From Pistricoccus aurantiacus (GTDB lineage Bacteria > Pseudomonadota > Gammaproteobacteria > Pseudomonadales > Halomonadaceae): a DNA stretch of 64,000 bases. Shown here piece after piece: positions 56,192 through 64,000 of the stretch (its first letter is position 1; each line of letters begins with the position of its first letter). The stretch lies in NCBI RefSeq assembly GCF_042682565.1, contig NZ_JBHUIC010000008.1. The stretch is one strand, 5' to 3'. The position numbers and the translations under genes were made by a program. The notes beneath the pieces are model-generated. The model worked only from the letters and a program-made list of their open reading frames with translations, made no database searches and was not told the origin of the DNA.

Positions 56192-56244
56192 CGTTCTTTC
56201 TCCAATAGCGACTCGCGGCGCGCCAACTGGGTCGGCAATGCGCC

Positions 56245-57576
56245 TTAACGCATGATTCCGCCGCCGCCATAACCTTTCAGATTGGACTTCTTCATTACCG
56301 ACTCGTACTGGTTCGACATGAGATGCGACTGTACCTGAGCCATGAAATCCATGATCACTACCACCACGATCAGAAGCGAGGTGCCACCGAAGAAGAACGG
56401 CACGTTCCAGGCCACGATCAGGAACTGAGGCATCAAAGATACCGCAGTGATGTAGAGAGCACCGAACAGGGTCAAGCGAGTCATGACCTTGTCGATGTAG
56501 CGAGCGGTTTGCTCACCGGGGCGGATACCCGGCAGAAAAGCCCCTGACTTCTTGAGGTTGTCAGCGACATCCTTGGGGTTGAAGACCAGCGCTGTGTAAA
56601 AGAAGCAGAAGAATATCACCGCGGCGCCGAAAAGCAAGATGTACAGTGGCTGCCCGGGCGCCAAGGCCAAGGAAGCGGTCTGCAGCCATTCCATGCCTTC
56701 GCCGGCGCTGACCCACTGGCCGATGGAGGCAGGAAACAGCAGGATGCTGGAGGCGAAAATCGCCGGAATGACACCGGCCATGTTGACCTTCAAGGGCAGA
56801 TAACTCTTCTGCCCCGCATACATCTTGTTGCCCACCTGACGCCGGGGATAATTCACCGTAATGCGGCGCTGACCGCGCTCGATGAACACCACGAAAGCCA
56901 CGGTGGCGATACCCAGTACGGAAAGGGCCAGCAGGGGCAGGACATTCCAGGCGCCGTCGTTGCGCGCCAGTTCAAAAGACTGTCCGATCGCGCCGGGCAA
57001 GCCCGCCACGATCCCCGCGAAGATCAACAGCGAAATACCGTTGCCAATACCCTTCTCGGTGATCTGCTCACCCAGCCACATCATGAACACCGCGCCGCAC
57101 ACGAAGGTGACAACCGCGGTGAAATAGAAGCTGAAGTCAGCCGTGTAGGCGATTCCCTGTCCTGCCAATCCCACCGACATGCCGATCGCCTGAACCAGTG
57201 CCAGCAACACCGTGCCATAGCGGGTGTATTGACTGATCTTGCGACGGCCAGACTCGCCTTCCTTCTTCAACTGCTCGAGCCGAGGCGAAACCGCGGAGAG
57301 GAGTTGCATGATGATCGAGGCCGAAATGTAGGGCATGATGCCCAGGGCGAGAACGCTCATGCGCTCCAGGGCCCCGCCGGAGAACATGTTGAACATGCCC
57401 AGGATGGTGCCCTGCTGCTCCCTGAACAAGGCAGCAAGCTGGTCAGGATTGATACCGGGCACGGGAATGTGGGCACCAATGCGGTAGACCACGAGAGCCA
57501 GCAACACGAAACGCAGGCGCGCCCAGAGCTCACTCAGGCCGCTACCCATCGCCGGCATGTTTCCTGACTTAGCCAT
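56245..57576 (-). CDS. secY: protein translocase subunit SecY
   Basis: 443 residues as in E. coli, ten helices. RIGAHIPVPGINPDQLA, the loop PRRQVGNKMYAGQKSYLPLKVNMAGVIPAIFA and GIRPGEQTARYIDKV are characteristic. It forms the protein-conducting channel. The start immediately follows the rplO stop with no gap. Confidence 0.98.
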   Translation of the reverse strand: MAKSGNMPAMGSGLSELWARLRFVLLALVVYRIGAHIPVPGINPDQLAALFREQQGTILGMFNMFSGGALERMSVLALGIMPYISASIIMQLLSAVSPRLEQLKKEGESGRRKISQYTRYGTVLLALVQAIGMSVGLAGQGIAYTADFSFYFTAVVTFVCGAVFMMWLGEQITEKGIGNGISLLIFAGIVAGLPGAIGQSFELARNDGAWNVLPLLALSVLGIATVAFVVFIERGQRRITVNYPRRQVGNKMYAGQKSYLPLKVNMAGVIPAIFASSILLFPASIGQWVSAGEGMEWLQTASLALAPGQPLYILLFGAAVIFFCFFYTALVFNPKDVADNLKKSGAFLPGIRPGEQTARYIDKVMTRLTLFGALYITAVSLMPQFLIVAWNVPFFFGGTSLLIVVVVIMDFMAQVQSHLMSNQYESVMKKSNLKGYGGGGIMR

Positions 57577-58011
57577 TTAGTCCTCTACCTTGCCGCCGGC
57601 GGCTTCGATGGCGGCTCGGGCACCCTTGGTGACCTTGAGACCGCGCACGGTGAGCGCCTTGTTCAGTTCGCCGGAAAGAATGACTTTAGCGAATCGCGTG
57701 GCATCCTTGATCACATTGGCTTGCTTCAGCGTCTCCAGCGTGACTTCATCACCAGTGACCTTGCCCAGTTCCGCCAGTCGCACTTCCTCCGAAGCCAGAG
57801 ACTTGGCGGATGTGAAGCCGAACTTCGGCAGGCGCCGCTGCAGCGGCATCTGACCGCCTTCGAAACCCGGCTTGACGCTCCCACCAGAACGTGACTTGAG
57901 GCCCTTGTGGCCACGGCCACCGGTCTTGCCCAGACCGGAACCGATACCGCGACCGACACGCTTGGGCGCATGCTTGGAGCCCGGTGCCGGGCTCAGGCTA
58001 TTGAGTTTCAT
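57577..58011 (-). CDS. rplO: 50S ribosomal protein L15
   Basis: 144 residues as in E. coli. MKLNSLSPAPGSKHAPKRVGRGIGSGLGKTGGRGHKG is the typical basic N-terminal extension. Three bases after rpmD. Confidence 0.98.
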   Translation of the reverse strand: MKLNSLSPAPGSKHAPKRVGRGIGSGLGKTGGRGHKGLKSRSGGSVKPGFEGGQMPLQRRLPKFGFTSAKSLASEEVRLAELGKVTGDEVTLETLKQANVIKDATRFAKVILSGELNKALTVRGLKVTKGARAAIEAAGGKVED

Positions 58012-58014
58012 GGA

Positions 58015-58197
58015 TTACTCTCCCTCAACGCGCACAAGGTAGTTGACCTTGTGGATCATGCCGCGTACGGCAGGGGTGTCTTCCAGCTCCACCGTATGAC
58101 CGATACGCCGCAGACCAAGACCTTGCATGGTAGCCTTGTGCTTGGCCAGAACGCCGATGGTGCTGCGGACCTGGGTAACCTTGATCGATGCTGCCAT
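58015..58197 (-). CDS. rpmD: 50S ribosomal protein L30
   Basis: 60 residues (E. coli 59). IKVTQVRSTIGVLAKHKATMQGLGLRRIGHTVE is diagnostic. The ATG at 58197 is the real start; the longer open frame reaches into rpsE. Confidence 0.97.
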   Translation of the reverse strand: MAASIKVTQVRSTIGVLAKHKATMQGLGLRRIGHTVELEDTPAVRGMIHKVNYLVRVEGE

Positions 58198-58202
58198 GAT
58201 GT

Positions 58203-58703
58203 TTACCCCGTGATCGCTTCGACGGACAGGCCGCGCTTGGCGGCAATGTCGTCCGGAGACTGCATGGAGGCCAGACCGTTGATGGTCGCACGCACGACAT
58301 TCACCGGGTTGGTGGAACCGTAGCACTTGGCCAGGACGTCATGGACGCCAGCCAGTTCGAGTACGGAACGCATGGCACCACCGGCGATGACCCCAGTACC
58401 TTCCGAAGCCGGCTGCATGAATACCTTGGAGGCGCCGTGACGAGCCTTGATCGGATACTGGAGCGTACTACCGCTGAGATTGACCTTGATCATGTTACGT
58501 CGCGCCTGATCCATGGCTTTCTGGATCGCGACCGGCACTTCACGTGCCTTGCCGCGGCCAAAGCCGACGCGACCATTGCCGTCGCCCACGACGGTCAAGG
58601 CGGTGAAACCGAAGATTCGGCCACCCTTGACCACCTTGGCGACGCGGTTGACCTGCACGAGCTTTTCCTGCAGATCGCCGCCTTGCTGTTCATTCTTCGC
58701 CAT
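58203..58703 (-). CDS. rpsE: 30S ribosomal protein S5
   Basis: 166 residues (E. coli 167). LVQVNRVAKVVKGGRIFGFTALTVVGDGNGRVGFGRGKA and the C-terminal NPVNVVRATINGLASM are family features. Confidence 0.98.
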   Translation of the reverse strand: MAKNEQQGGDLQEKLVQVNRVAKVVKGGRIFGFTALTVVGDGNGRVGFGRGKAREVPVAIQKAMDQARRNMIKVNLSGSTLQYPIKARHGASKVFMQPASEGTGVIAGGAMRSVLELAGVHDVLAKCYGSTNPVNVVRATINGLASMQSPDDIAAKRGLSVEAITG

Positions 58704-58715
58704 CGTAAAACCCTA

Positions 58716-59066
58716 TTAGAATTTCAGGCCGCCTTCACGTGCGGCGTCCGCCAGGGCCTTGACTCGACCGTGGAACTTGAAACCCGCACGATCGAAGGCA
58801 ACCTGAGTGATGCCTGCTTCCTGGGCGCGTTCGGCAATCATGGCGCCCACCTTGGCGGCGGCGTCCGCGTTACCGGTACTGCCCTCGCGCAGGGACTTGT
58901 CTAGCGTCGAAGCGCTGGCCAGCACCTTGCCACCATCCGGCGAGATGATCTGCGCATAGATGTGTCGCGGCGTACGGTTGACGCACAGGCGATACACGCC
59001 CAGCTCGCGAATCTTGGCGCGAGCGCGGCGGGCACGACGGAGACGAGATTCTTTCTTCGCGTTCAT
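58716..59066 (-). CDS. rplR: 50S ribosomal protein L18
   Basis: 116 residues (E. coli 117). MNAKKESRLRRARRARAKI and the 5S rRNA-binding RLCVNRTPRHIYAQIISPDGG are typical. Confidence 0.98.
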   Translation of the reverse strand: MNAKKESRLRRARRARAKIRELGVYRLCVNRTPRHIYAQIISPDGGKVLASASTLDKSLREGSTGNADAAAKVGAMIAERAQEAGITQVAFDRAGFKFHGRVKALADAAREGGLKF

Positions 59067-59075
59067 AACCCTGCC

Positions 59076-59606
59076 TTACTTCTTCTTGGCTTCTTTACGA
59101 CGGACCTGCTCGTCGCTATAACGGATACCCTTGCCCTTGTAAGGCTCGGGTGGCCGGAAAGCACGAATCTCCGCCGCCACGTGACCGATCTGCTGCTTGT
59201 CCATTCCCTTGAGAATGATCTGGGTGTTCTTTGGCGTTTCCGCCGTGACACCTTCTGGCAGCTCATAAGCGACCGGGTGGGAGAAGCCCAATGTCAGGTT
59301 GAGCGTCTTGCCACTTGCCTGGGCACGGTAGCCGACGCCATTGATCTCGAGGGACTTGGTAAAGCCCTCACTCACCCCGGTGACCAGGTTCTGAACCAGG
59401 GCACGGGTGGTGCCGGCCATTGCCCAACTCTTGGCAGACTCGCTGGGGGCGAAGGTCAGCCGGCCATCTTCCTGGCCGATCGTCACGTCCGGATGCACGG
59501 TCATGGCGAGGCTGCCCTGGCCGCCCTTGGCGGTCAGCCTGTCGCCGTCGAGATTGACCTCGACGCCGCTTGGCAAGGTAACCGGATATTTGGCTATACG
59601 AGACAT
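59076..59606 (-). CDS. rplF: 50S ribosomal protein L6
   Basis: 176 residues (E. coli 177). MSRIAKYPVTLPSGVEV and the C-terminal AEIRAFRPPEPYKGKGIRY mark L6. Confidence 0.98.
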   Translation of the reverse strand: MSRIAKYPVTLPSGVEVNLDGDRLTAKGGQGSLAMTVHPDVTIGQEDGRLTFAPSESAKSWAMAGTTRALVQNLVTGVSEGFTKSLEINGVGYRAQASGKTLNLTLGFSHPVAYELPEGVTAETPKNTQIILKGMDKQQIGHVAAEIRAFRPPEPYKGKGIRYSDEQVRRKEAKKK

Positions 59607-59615
59607 TCCAAACTC

Positions 59616-60008
59616 CTAGAATACGGTGCAGATGACTTCGCCACCGACACCGGCATGACGGGCCGCACGATCGGTCATCACGCCCCGGGAGGTGGTCACG
59701 ATCGCAATACCCAGGCCATCGGCGACTTTCGGAAGCGCATCCTTGCCCTTGTAGGAGCGCAAGGACGGCTTGGAAACCCGCTGGATGTGCTCGATGACTG
59801 CCTTGCCCTCGAAGTACTTGAGGGTCACGGTCAGTTCAGGCTTGGCGCCTTCAGTGACGCTGAAATCGCCGATATAGCCTTCTTCTTTCAGTACGCGGGC
59901 CACCTGGACCTTGAGCTTGGAGGACGGCATGCTAACCGTCTCCTTGGTGGCCATCTGCGCATTGCGGATACGAGTGAACATATCCGCCAACGTGTCTTGC
60001 ATGCTCAT
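59616..60008 (-). CDS. rpsH: 30S ribosomal protein S8
   Basis: 130 residues as in E. coli. MSMQDTLADMFTRIRNAQMA and the C-terminal IVTTSRGVMTDRAARHAGVGGEVIC are characteristic. AGGAG is 9 bases before the ATG at 60008; the open frame continues 100 codons upstream but is a shadow of rpsN. Confidence 0.98.
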   Translation of the reverse strand: MSMQDTLADMFTRIRNAQMATKETVSMPSSKLKVQVARVLKEEGYIGDFSVTEGAKPELTVTLKYFEGKAVIEHIQRVSKPSLRSYKGKDALPKVADGLGIAIVTTSRGVMTDRAARHAGVGGEVICTVF

Positions 60009-60039
60009 TACGTAGCGCTCCTGATGATTCTGCGTGGCG

Positions 60040-60345
60040 TTACCAGCTGGACTTCTTGAGTCCGGGAACGTCGCCACGCATCGCGGCTTCACGCAGCTTG
60101 TTACGGCCCAGGCCGAACTTGTTGTAGTAGCCGTGAGGGCGACCGGTGATTCGACAGCGATTGGTGCGACGCACCGGGCTGGAATCCCGCGGCAACTGCT
60201 GCAGCTTGAGCTGCGCGTCGAAGCGCTCTTCATCAGAGGCGTTGACATTTTCGATGATGGTCTTGAGTTCCGCGCGCTTGGCAGCGTACTTCTTGACCAG
60301 TTTGGCACGCTTGAGTTCGCGCTCTACCATGCTTTTCTTTGCCAT
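60040..60345 (-). CDS. rpsN: 30S ribosomal protein S14
   Basis: 101 residues, long zinc-free form as in E. coli. RCRITGRPHGYYNKFGLGRNKLREAAMRGDVPGL is diagnostic. Confidence 0.98.
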   Translation of the reverse strand: MAKKSMVERELKRAKLVKKYAAKRAELKTIIENVNASDEERFDAQLKLQQLPRDSSPVRRTNRCRITGRPHGYYNKFGLGRNKLREAAMRGDVPGLKKSSW

Positions 60346-60355
60346 GCTCCCACCC

Positions 60356-60895
60356 TTATTTCTTGAACGGGAAGTTCAGCGCGCTCAAGAGCGCCCGGCC
60401 TTCCTCATCGGTATTGGCGGTGGTGGTGATAGTGACATCGAGACCACGAACCCGGTCGATCTTATCATATTCGATCTCCGGGAAGATGATCTGCTCACGC
60501 ACCCCCATGGAGTAGTTGCCACGACCGTCGAAGGACTTCGGATTGAGACCACGGAAATCACGCACGCGAGGAATCGCGATGTTTACCAAGCGGTCGAGGA
60601 AGTCCCACATGCGCGCGCTGCGCAGGGTCACCTTGATACCGATTGGCCAGCCTTCGCGTACCTTGAAGCCCGCGATGGACTTGCGTGCCTTGGTCACCAT
60701 CGGCTTCTGACCGGAGAGTTTCTCCATGTCAGCGACGGCGTTTTCGATCAGCTTCTTGTCGCTGGTCGCGTCACCGATACCCATGTTCAGCGTCACCTTG
60801 GTGACCCGAGGTACCTGCATCACGTTGGCGTAGCTGAACTGCTCTTTGAGCTGAGCCACCACCTCGTTTTGATAACGTTCTTTCAAGTTCGCCAT
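60356..60895 (-). CDS. rplE: 50S ribosomal protein L5
   Basis: 179 residues as in E. coli. SYANVMQVPRVTKVTLNMGIG and the C-terminal RGLDVTITTTANTDEEGRALL bind 5S rRNA. Confidence 0.98.
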   Translation of the reverse strand: MANLKERYQNEVVAQLKEQFSYANVMQVPRVTKVTLNMGIGDATSDKKLIENAVADMEKLSGQKPMVTKARKSIAGFKVREGWPIGIKVTLRSARMWDFLDRLVNIAIPRVRDFRGLNPKSFDGRGNYSMGVREQIIFPEIEYDKIDRVRGLDVTITTTANTDEEGRALLSALNFPFKK

Positions 60896-60913
60896 TTTGC
60901 TACCCGACTCGCG

Positions 60914-61231
60914 TTAGGCGTCGATCTGTGACTGCGTCGACTTGTAGATACGTACCTTGGTACCGTCTTCCTTGAGCTGGAAGCCGACGCGATCCGCCTT
61001 GCCGGTCTCCGCATTGAAGATGGCCACGTTCGACGCATGAATCGGAGCCTCTCGCTCGACGATACCGCCCTGGTTGCCCGCCATGGGATTGGGCCTTGTG
61101 TGACGCTTGATCATGTTCACACCGGACACCACGTAGCGATCGTCCTTGAGGACGCGCTTGATGGTGCCACGCTTGCCTTTATCCTTGCCGGCGATGACGA
61201 TGACTTCATCGTCACGTTTGATCTTTTGCAT
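60914..61231 (-). CDS. rplX: 50S ribosomal protein L24
   Basis: 105 residues (E. coli 104). KOW motif DDEVIVIAGKDKGKRGTIKRVL followed by GVNMIKRHTRPNP. Confidence 0.98.
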   Translation of the reverse strand: MQKIKRDDEVIVIAGKDKGKRGTIKRVLKDDRYVVSGVNMIKRHTRPNPMAGNQGGIVEREAPIHASNVAIFNAETGKADRVGFQLKEDGTKVRIYKSTQSQIDA

Positions 61232-61245
61232 ATCCGCCTCGCTCC

Positions 61246-61617
61246 TTACAGCACTTCAGGCGCCAAGGAAATGATTTTCATGAACTTTTCGTTACGAAGC
61301 TCACGAGTCACCGGCCCGAAGATACGGGTACCGATCGGCTGTTCGTTGGTATTATTCAACAGAACAGCCGCATTTCCATCGAAGCGAATCAGCGAACCGT
61401 CGTTACGACGGACACCACTGCGGGTACGCACCACTACCGCCTTGAGCACCTGGCCTTTCTTGACCTTGCCCCGCGGAATGGCTTCTTTCACAGTGACCTT
61501 GATGACATCGCCCACGCGAGCATAACGGCGGTGAGAACCGCCCAGCACCTTGATGCATTGCACCCGGCGCGCTCCGCTGTTGTCGGCGACGTCCAGCATT
61601 GTCTGTGTCTGAATCAT
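61246..61617 (-). CDS. rplN: 50S ribosomal protein L14
   Basis: 123 residues as in E. coli, beginning MIQTQTMLDVADNSGARRV and ending GPVTRELRNEKFMKIISLAPEVL. First gene of the spc part. Confidence 0.98.
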   Translation of the reverse strand: MIQTQTMLDVADNSGARRVQCIKVLGGSHRRYARVGDVIKVTVKEAIPRGKVKKGQVLKAVVVRTRSGVRRNDGSLIRFDGNAAVLLNNTNEQPIGTRIFGPVTRELRNEKFMKIISLAPEVL

Positions 61618-61659
61618 CGGTTTTCTCCAAACCTAATCTGACTACGGCGCCAGCCGAGC

Positions 61660-61920
61660 TCAGCCCTTGGCCTGCTCAACGACTTCAACCAGGGTCCAGG
61701 ACTTGTGCTTGGACAGCGGACGGCATTCCTGAATGGATACCTTGTCGCCGGCCTTGGCCTGGTTCTGCTCGTCGTGAGCCTGCAGCTTGGTGGAACGACG
61801 GACGTACTTGCCATACAGCGGATGACGCACGCGGCGCTCGATCATCACGACGATGGACTTGTCCATCTTGTCGCTCACTACCTTGCCGGTGAGCGTACGG
61901 GTTTTCTTCTCTTCGGCCAT
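61660..61920 (-). CDS. rpsQ: 30S ribosomal protein S17
   Basis: 86 residues (E. coli 84). LTGKVVSDKMDKSIVVMIER and RPLSKHKSWTLVEVVE are family features. AGGTG lies 7 bases before the ATG at 61920; a GTG three codons up overlaps the rpmC stop and is less likely. Confidence 0.97.
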   Translation of the reverse strand: MAEEKKTRTLTGKVVSDKMDKSIVVMIERRVRHPLYGKYVRRSTKLQAHDEQNQAKAGDKVSIQECRPLSKHKSWTLVEVVEQAKG

Positions 61921-61921
61921 C

Positions 61922-62113
61922 TCAATCACCTGCCTTCTCGTTGAGCACCGTCTTCACTCGGGCGATATCCCGACGGACCTGCTTGAGCAAATGGGTCTGG
62001 CTGAGTTGGCCAGTGGCCTTCTGCATGCGCAGATTGAACTGCTCGCGGAGGAGTTCGAAGAGCTGCGCCTGCAGATCTTCCACTGATTTTTCACGAATTT
62101 CCTGGGCTTTCAT
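61922..62113 (-). CDS. rpmC: 50S ribosomal protein L29
   Basis: 63 residues as in E. coli. MKAQEIREKSVEDLQAQLFELLREQFNLRMQ is the usual helical start. The ATG overlaps the rplP stop by one base, implying coupling. Confidence 0.97.
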   Translation of the reverse strand: MKAQEIREKSVEDLQAQLFELLREQFNLRMQKATGQLSQTHLLKQVRRDIARVKTVLNEKAGD

Positions 62114-62526
62114 CACAGCACCGTCCGTTTCACAAAGGTGGTGGAGACCGGAAACTTCTGAGCCGCCAGGCTGAATGCCTCCCGGGCCAGCTCTTCAGAA
62201 ACGCCTTCGATTTCGTAGAGCACACGGCCCGGCTGAATCTGGGCGACCCAGTATTCAACGGAACCCTTGCCTTTACCCATACGAACTTCGAGAGGCTTCT
62301 TGGATACCGGCTTGTCCGGAAACACACGAATCCAGATCTTGCCGCCACGCTTGACGTGGCGAGTGATGGCCCGACGACCGGCTTCGATCTGACGCGCGGT
62401 GACCCGCCCGCGACCGGTTGCCTTGAGACCGTATTCGCCGAAACTGATCTTGCTTCCGCGATGGGCCAGACCACGATTGCGGCCCTTCATCATCTTGCGA
62501 AATTTTGTACGCTTAGGTTGTAACAT
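62113..62526 (-). CDS. rplP: 50S ribosomal protein L16
   Basis: 137 residues (E. coli 136). MLQPKRTKFRKMMKGRNRGLAHRG and the loop RKSVEYWVA-type segment (here GKGSVEYWVAQIQPGRVLYE) identify it. Confidence 0.98.
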   Translation of the reverse strand: MLQPKRTKFRKMMKGRNRGLAHRGSKISFGEYGLKATGRGRVTARQIEAGRRAITRHVKRGGKIWIRVFPDKPVSKKPLEVRMGKGKGSVEYWVAQIQPGRVLYEIEGVSEELAREAFSLAAQKFPVSTTFVKRTVL

Positions 62527-62541
62527 CGACTCGCTCTCCTC

Positions 62542-63240
62542 TTATCTGGAACCTTTCTTCTTGGAGGGCGCGGCCTGCGGCTGCTTGGCCTTGGCGCGGA
62601 CCTCCTCGATGCCCCCGAGGATTTCACCCTTGAAGATCCATACCTTGACGCCGATCACGCCGTAGGTGGTATGGGCTTCGTAGGTGGCGTAGTCGATATC
62701 CGCACGCAAGGTATGCAGCGGCACACGACCTTCCCGATACCACTCGGTACGAGCGATTTCCGCTCCACCCAGTCGTCCGGACAGTTGAACCTTGATACCA
62801 CCGGCGCCCAGACGCATGGAGTTCTGCACCGCGCGCTTCATGGCACGACGGAACATCACGCGACGCTCGAGCTGTCCGGCGATGTTCTGGGCGACGAGCT
62901 TGGCATCGAGTTCCGGCTTGCGAACCTCTTCAATGTTGATATGCACCGGCACGCCCATCATCTGGGTGACGTCGCGACGCAGACGATCGACATCCTCGCC
63001 CTTCTTGCCGATCACGATGCCTGGACGCGCGGTATGAATGGTGATACGCGCATTGTTGGCCGGACGCTCGATATGGATACGGCTGACGGAGGCGTTCTTC
63101 AGGCGCTCCTCGAGGAAACTACGCACCTCGAGATCGTTGTTCAGCTTATCGGCATAGCTATCGCTTTCGGCGTACCACACGGAATTGTGGTCCTTGACGA
63201 TACCCAGCCGAATACCAATCGGATTTACTTTCTGACCCAT
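62542..63240 (-). CDS. rpsC: 30S ribosomal protein S3
   Basis: 232 residues (E. coli 233). MGQKVNPIGIRLGI, the KH domain with GIVIGKKGEDVDRLR, and the C-terminal GRLGGAEIARTEWYREGRVPLHTLRADID mark S3. A Lys/Pro-rich end closes it. Confidence 0.98.
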   Translation of the reverse strand: MGQKVNPIGIRLGIVKDHNSVWYAESDSYADKLNNDLEVRSFLEERLKNASVSRIHIERPANNARITIHTARPGIVIGKKGEDVDRLRRDVTQMMGVPVHINIEEVRKPELDAKLVAQNIAGQLERRVMFRRAMKRAVQNSMRLGAGGIKVQLSGRLGGAEIARTEWYREGRVPLHTLRADIDYATYEAHTTYGVIGVKVWIFKGEILGGIEEVRAKAKQPQAAPSKKKGSR

Positions 63241-63251
63241 CTGGTCGACTC

Positions 63252-63584
63252 CTACTTCTCGGCTACCTTGACGGTGATGTGGCAGGTGCGCTTCAAGATG
63301 CGATCCGCACGACCTTTAGCGCGCGGTTTAATGCGCTTGAGCGTCATGCCCTCATCGACGCAGATGGTCGAGACACGCAGCTCGTCGATATCCATACCGT
63401 TGTTTTCTTCCGCATTCGCGATGGCGGACTGCAGCACCTTCTTGACCAGCGTGGCAGCCTTCTTCGGGGAGAAGGTCAGCAGGTCGAGTGCTTCGGCGAC
63501 CGGTTTACCGCGCACCTGGTCAGCCACCAAACGGGCCTTCTGGGCGGATAATCCGGCGCCACGCAGTTTAGCTGTGACTTCCAT
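63252..63584 (-). CDS. rplV: 50S ribosomal protein L22
   Basis: 110 residues as in E. coli. GLSAQKARLVADQVRGKPVAEAL and the extended hairpin PRAKGRADRILKRTCHITV that lines the exit tunnel are visible. Confidence 0.98.
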   Translation of the reverse strand: MEVTAKLRGAGLSAQKARLVADQVRGKPVAEALDLLTFSPKKAATLVKKVLQSAIANAEENNGMDIDELRVSTICVDEGMTLKRIKPRAKGRADRILKRTCHITVKVAEK

Positions 63585-63602
63585 CTCTCAATCCTCTCTG
63601 GC

Positions 63603-63878
63603 TTACCGTTTGGCTTTTCTGTCCGCCGCATGGCCGCGATAAGTGCGGGTAGCAGCGAATTCGCCCAGCTTGTGGCCAACCATTTCCTCGGAGACATGCA
63701 CCGGGACGTGCTGGCGACCGTTATGAACCGCAATGGTGAGCCCGACCATGTTGGGCAGGATCATGGAACGACGCGACCAGGTCTTGATCGGTTTGCGGTC
63801 GCTCTTTTCCACTGCGGTCTCGACCTTCTTCAGCAGATGAAGGTCGATAAAGGGACCTTTCTTCAGTGAACGTGGCAC
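63603..63878 (-). CDS. rpsS: 30S ribosomal protein S19
   Basis: 91 residues (E. coli 92). PRSLKKGPFIDLHLLKKVE and PVHVSEEMVGHKLGEFAATRTY are diagnostic. The start codon is GTG, with GAGGTAA upstream. Confidence 0.97.
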   Translation of the reverse strand: MPRSLKKGPFIDLHLLKKVETAVEKSDRKPIKTWSRRSMILPNMVGLTIAVHNGRQHVPVHVSEEMVGHKLGEFAATRTYRGHAADRKAKR

Positions 63879-63899
63879 AGCCGTTACCTCTTAGTTGTG

Positions 63900-64000
63900 T
63901 TACTTGGCCTTGCGGCGACGAACGATAAGCGAGTTGGTACGCTTGTTCTTGCGGGTCTTGTGGCCCTTGGTGGGAACACCCCAAGGCGTCACCGGGTGAC
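63900..64000 (-). CDS. rplB: 50S ribosomal protein L2 (C-terminal end only)
   Basis: The last 32 residues, HPVTPWGVPTKGHKTRKNKR then TNSLIVRRRKAK, match the L2 C terminus; the gene continues past base 64000. The stop TAA is at 63900-63902, 21 bases before rpsS. Confidence 0.93.
   Translation of the reverse strand, partial: HPVTPWGVPTKGHKTRKNKRTNSLIVRRRKAK

Overview
The window looks like a chromosomal segment of a GC-rich gammaproteobacterium, most probably a Halomonas-type member of the Halomonadaceae. This is inferred from the ribosomal proteins, the Na+-coupled transporters (NhaC, SSS and SLC13 families) and the density of amine and amino-acid catabolism genes. No tRNA, rRNA, insertion sequence, phage gene or CRISPR array was seen, and no gene-free stretch exceeds 300 bases.

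1-17.7 kb is a catabolic block for amines and omega-amino acids. It holds the start of a Sad-type aldehyde dehydrogenase, a beta-alanine pair (bauA-like transaminase and mmsA) with a LysR regulator, and a gamma-glutamylated putrescine set (puuD, puuA, puuB) with an NhaC-family antiporter where a putrescine importer might be expected. It also holds an EamA exporter facing a small DUF6314-like protein, and a gabT-gabD-CoA transferase-gcdH operon under a GntR regulator. Together gabT and gabD can convert GABA to succinate. With the CoA transferase and glutaryl-CoA dehydrogenase they form a complete 5-aminovalerate -> glutarate -> crotonyl-CoA route.

17.7-28 kb is the least explained part. It is a one-direction cluster that reads from a LacI regulator through a HisD-like dehydrogenase, an SDR, a two-domain cupin, an alpha/beta hydrolase, an RraA-like protein, a porin, a YhdT-like small membrane protein, an SSS symporter and a double SnoaL/NTF2-like protein, and ends in a terminator. 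An 18-bp near-palindrome centred on TACGTA lies in the cluster promoter region, with related copies in the lacI leader and over the start of the hydrolase gene. The substrate is unknown.

28-37 kb carries a lipoprotein, TspO, an SLC13 transporter, a thioredoxin fused to an Lgt-like membrane domain, RapA, and an FMN/3Fe-4S glutamate-synthase-like protein. 37-42 kb looks like a light-response locus: a TIGR01777 epimerase, a renalase-like flavoprotein, a CbiX-like protein, a MerR/LitR-like regulator lacking the B12 motifs, and photolyase. TTATACAA/TTGTA inverted repeats lie at two promoters there.

42-53 kb is housekeeping: fabA-fabB, plsC, a reductase-like protein, ssb, a YajR-type MFS protein, uvrA, and a lemA-TPM-TPM operon. 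53-64 kb is the S10(end)-spc-alpha ribosomal protein block on the minus strand, from the end of rplB through secY, rpmJ and rpoA to rplQ, closed by a strong terminator.
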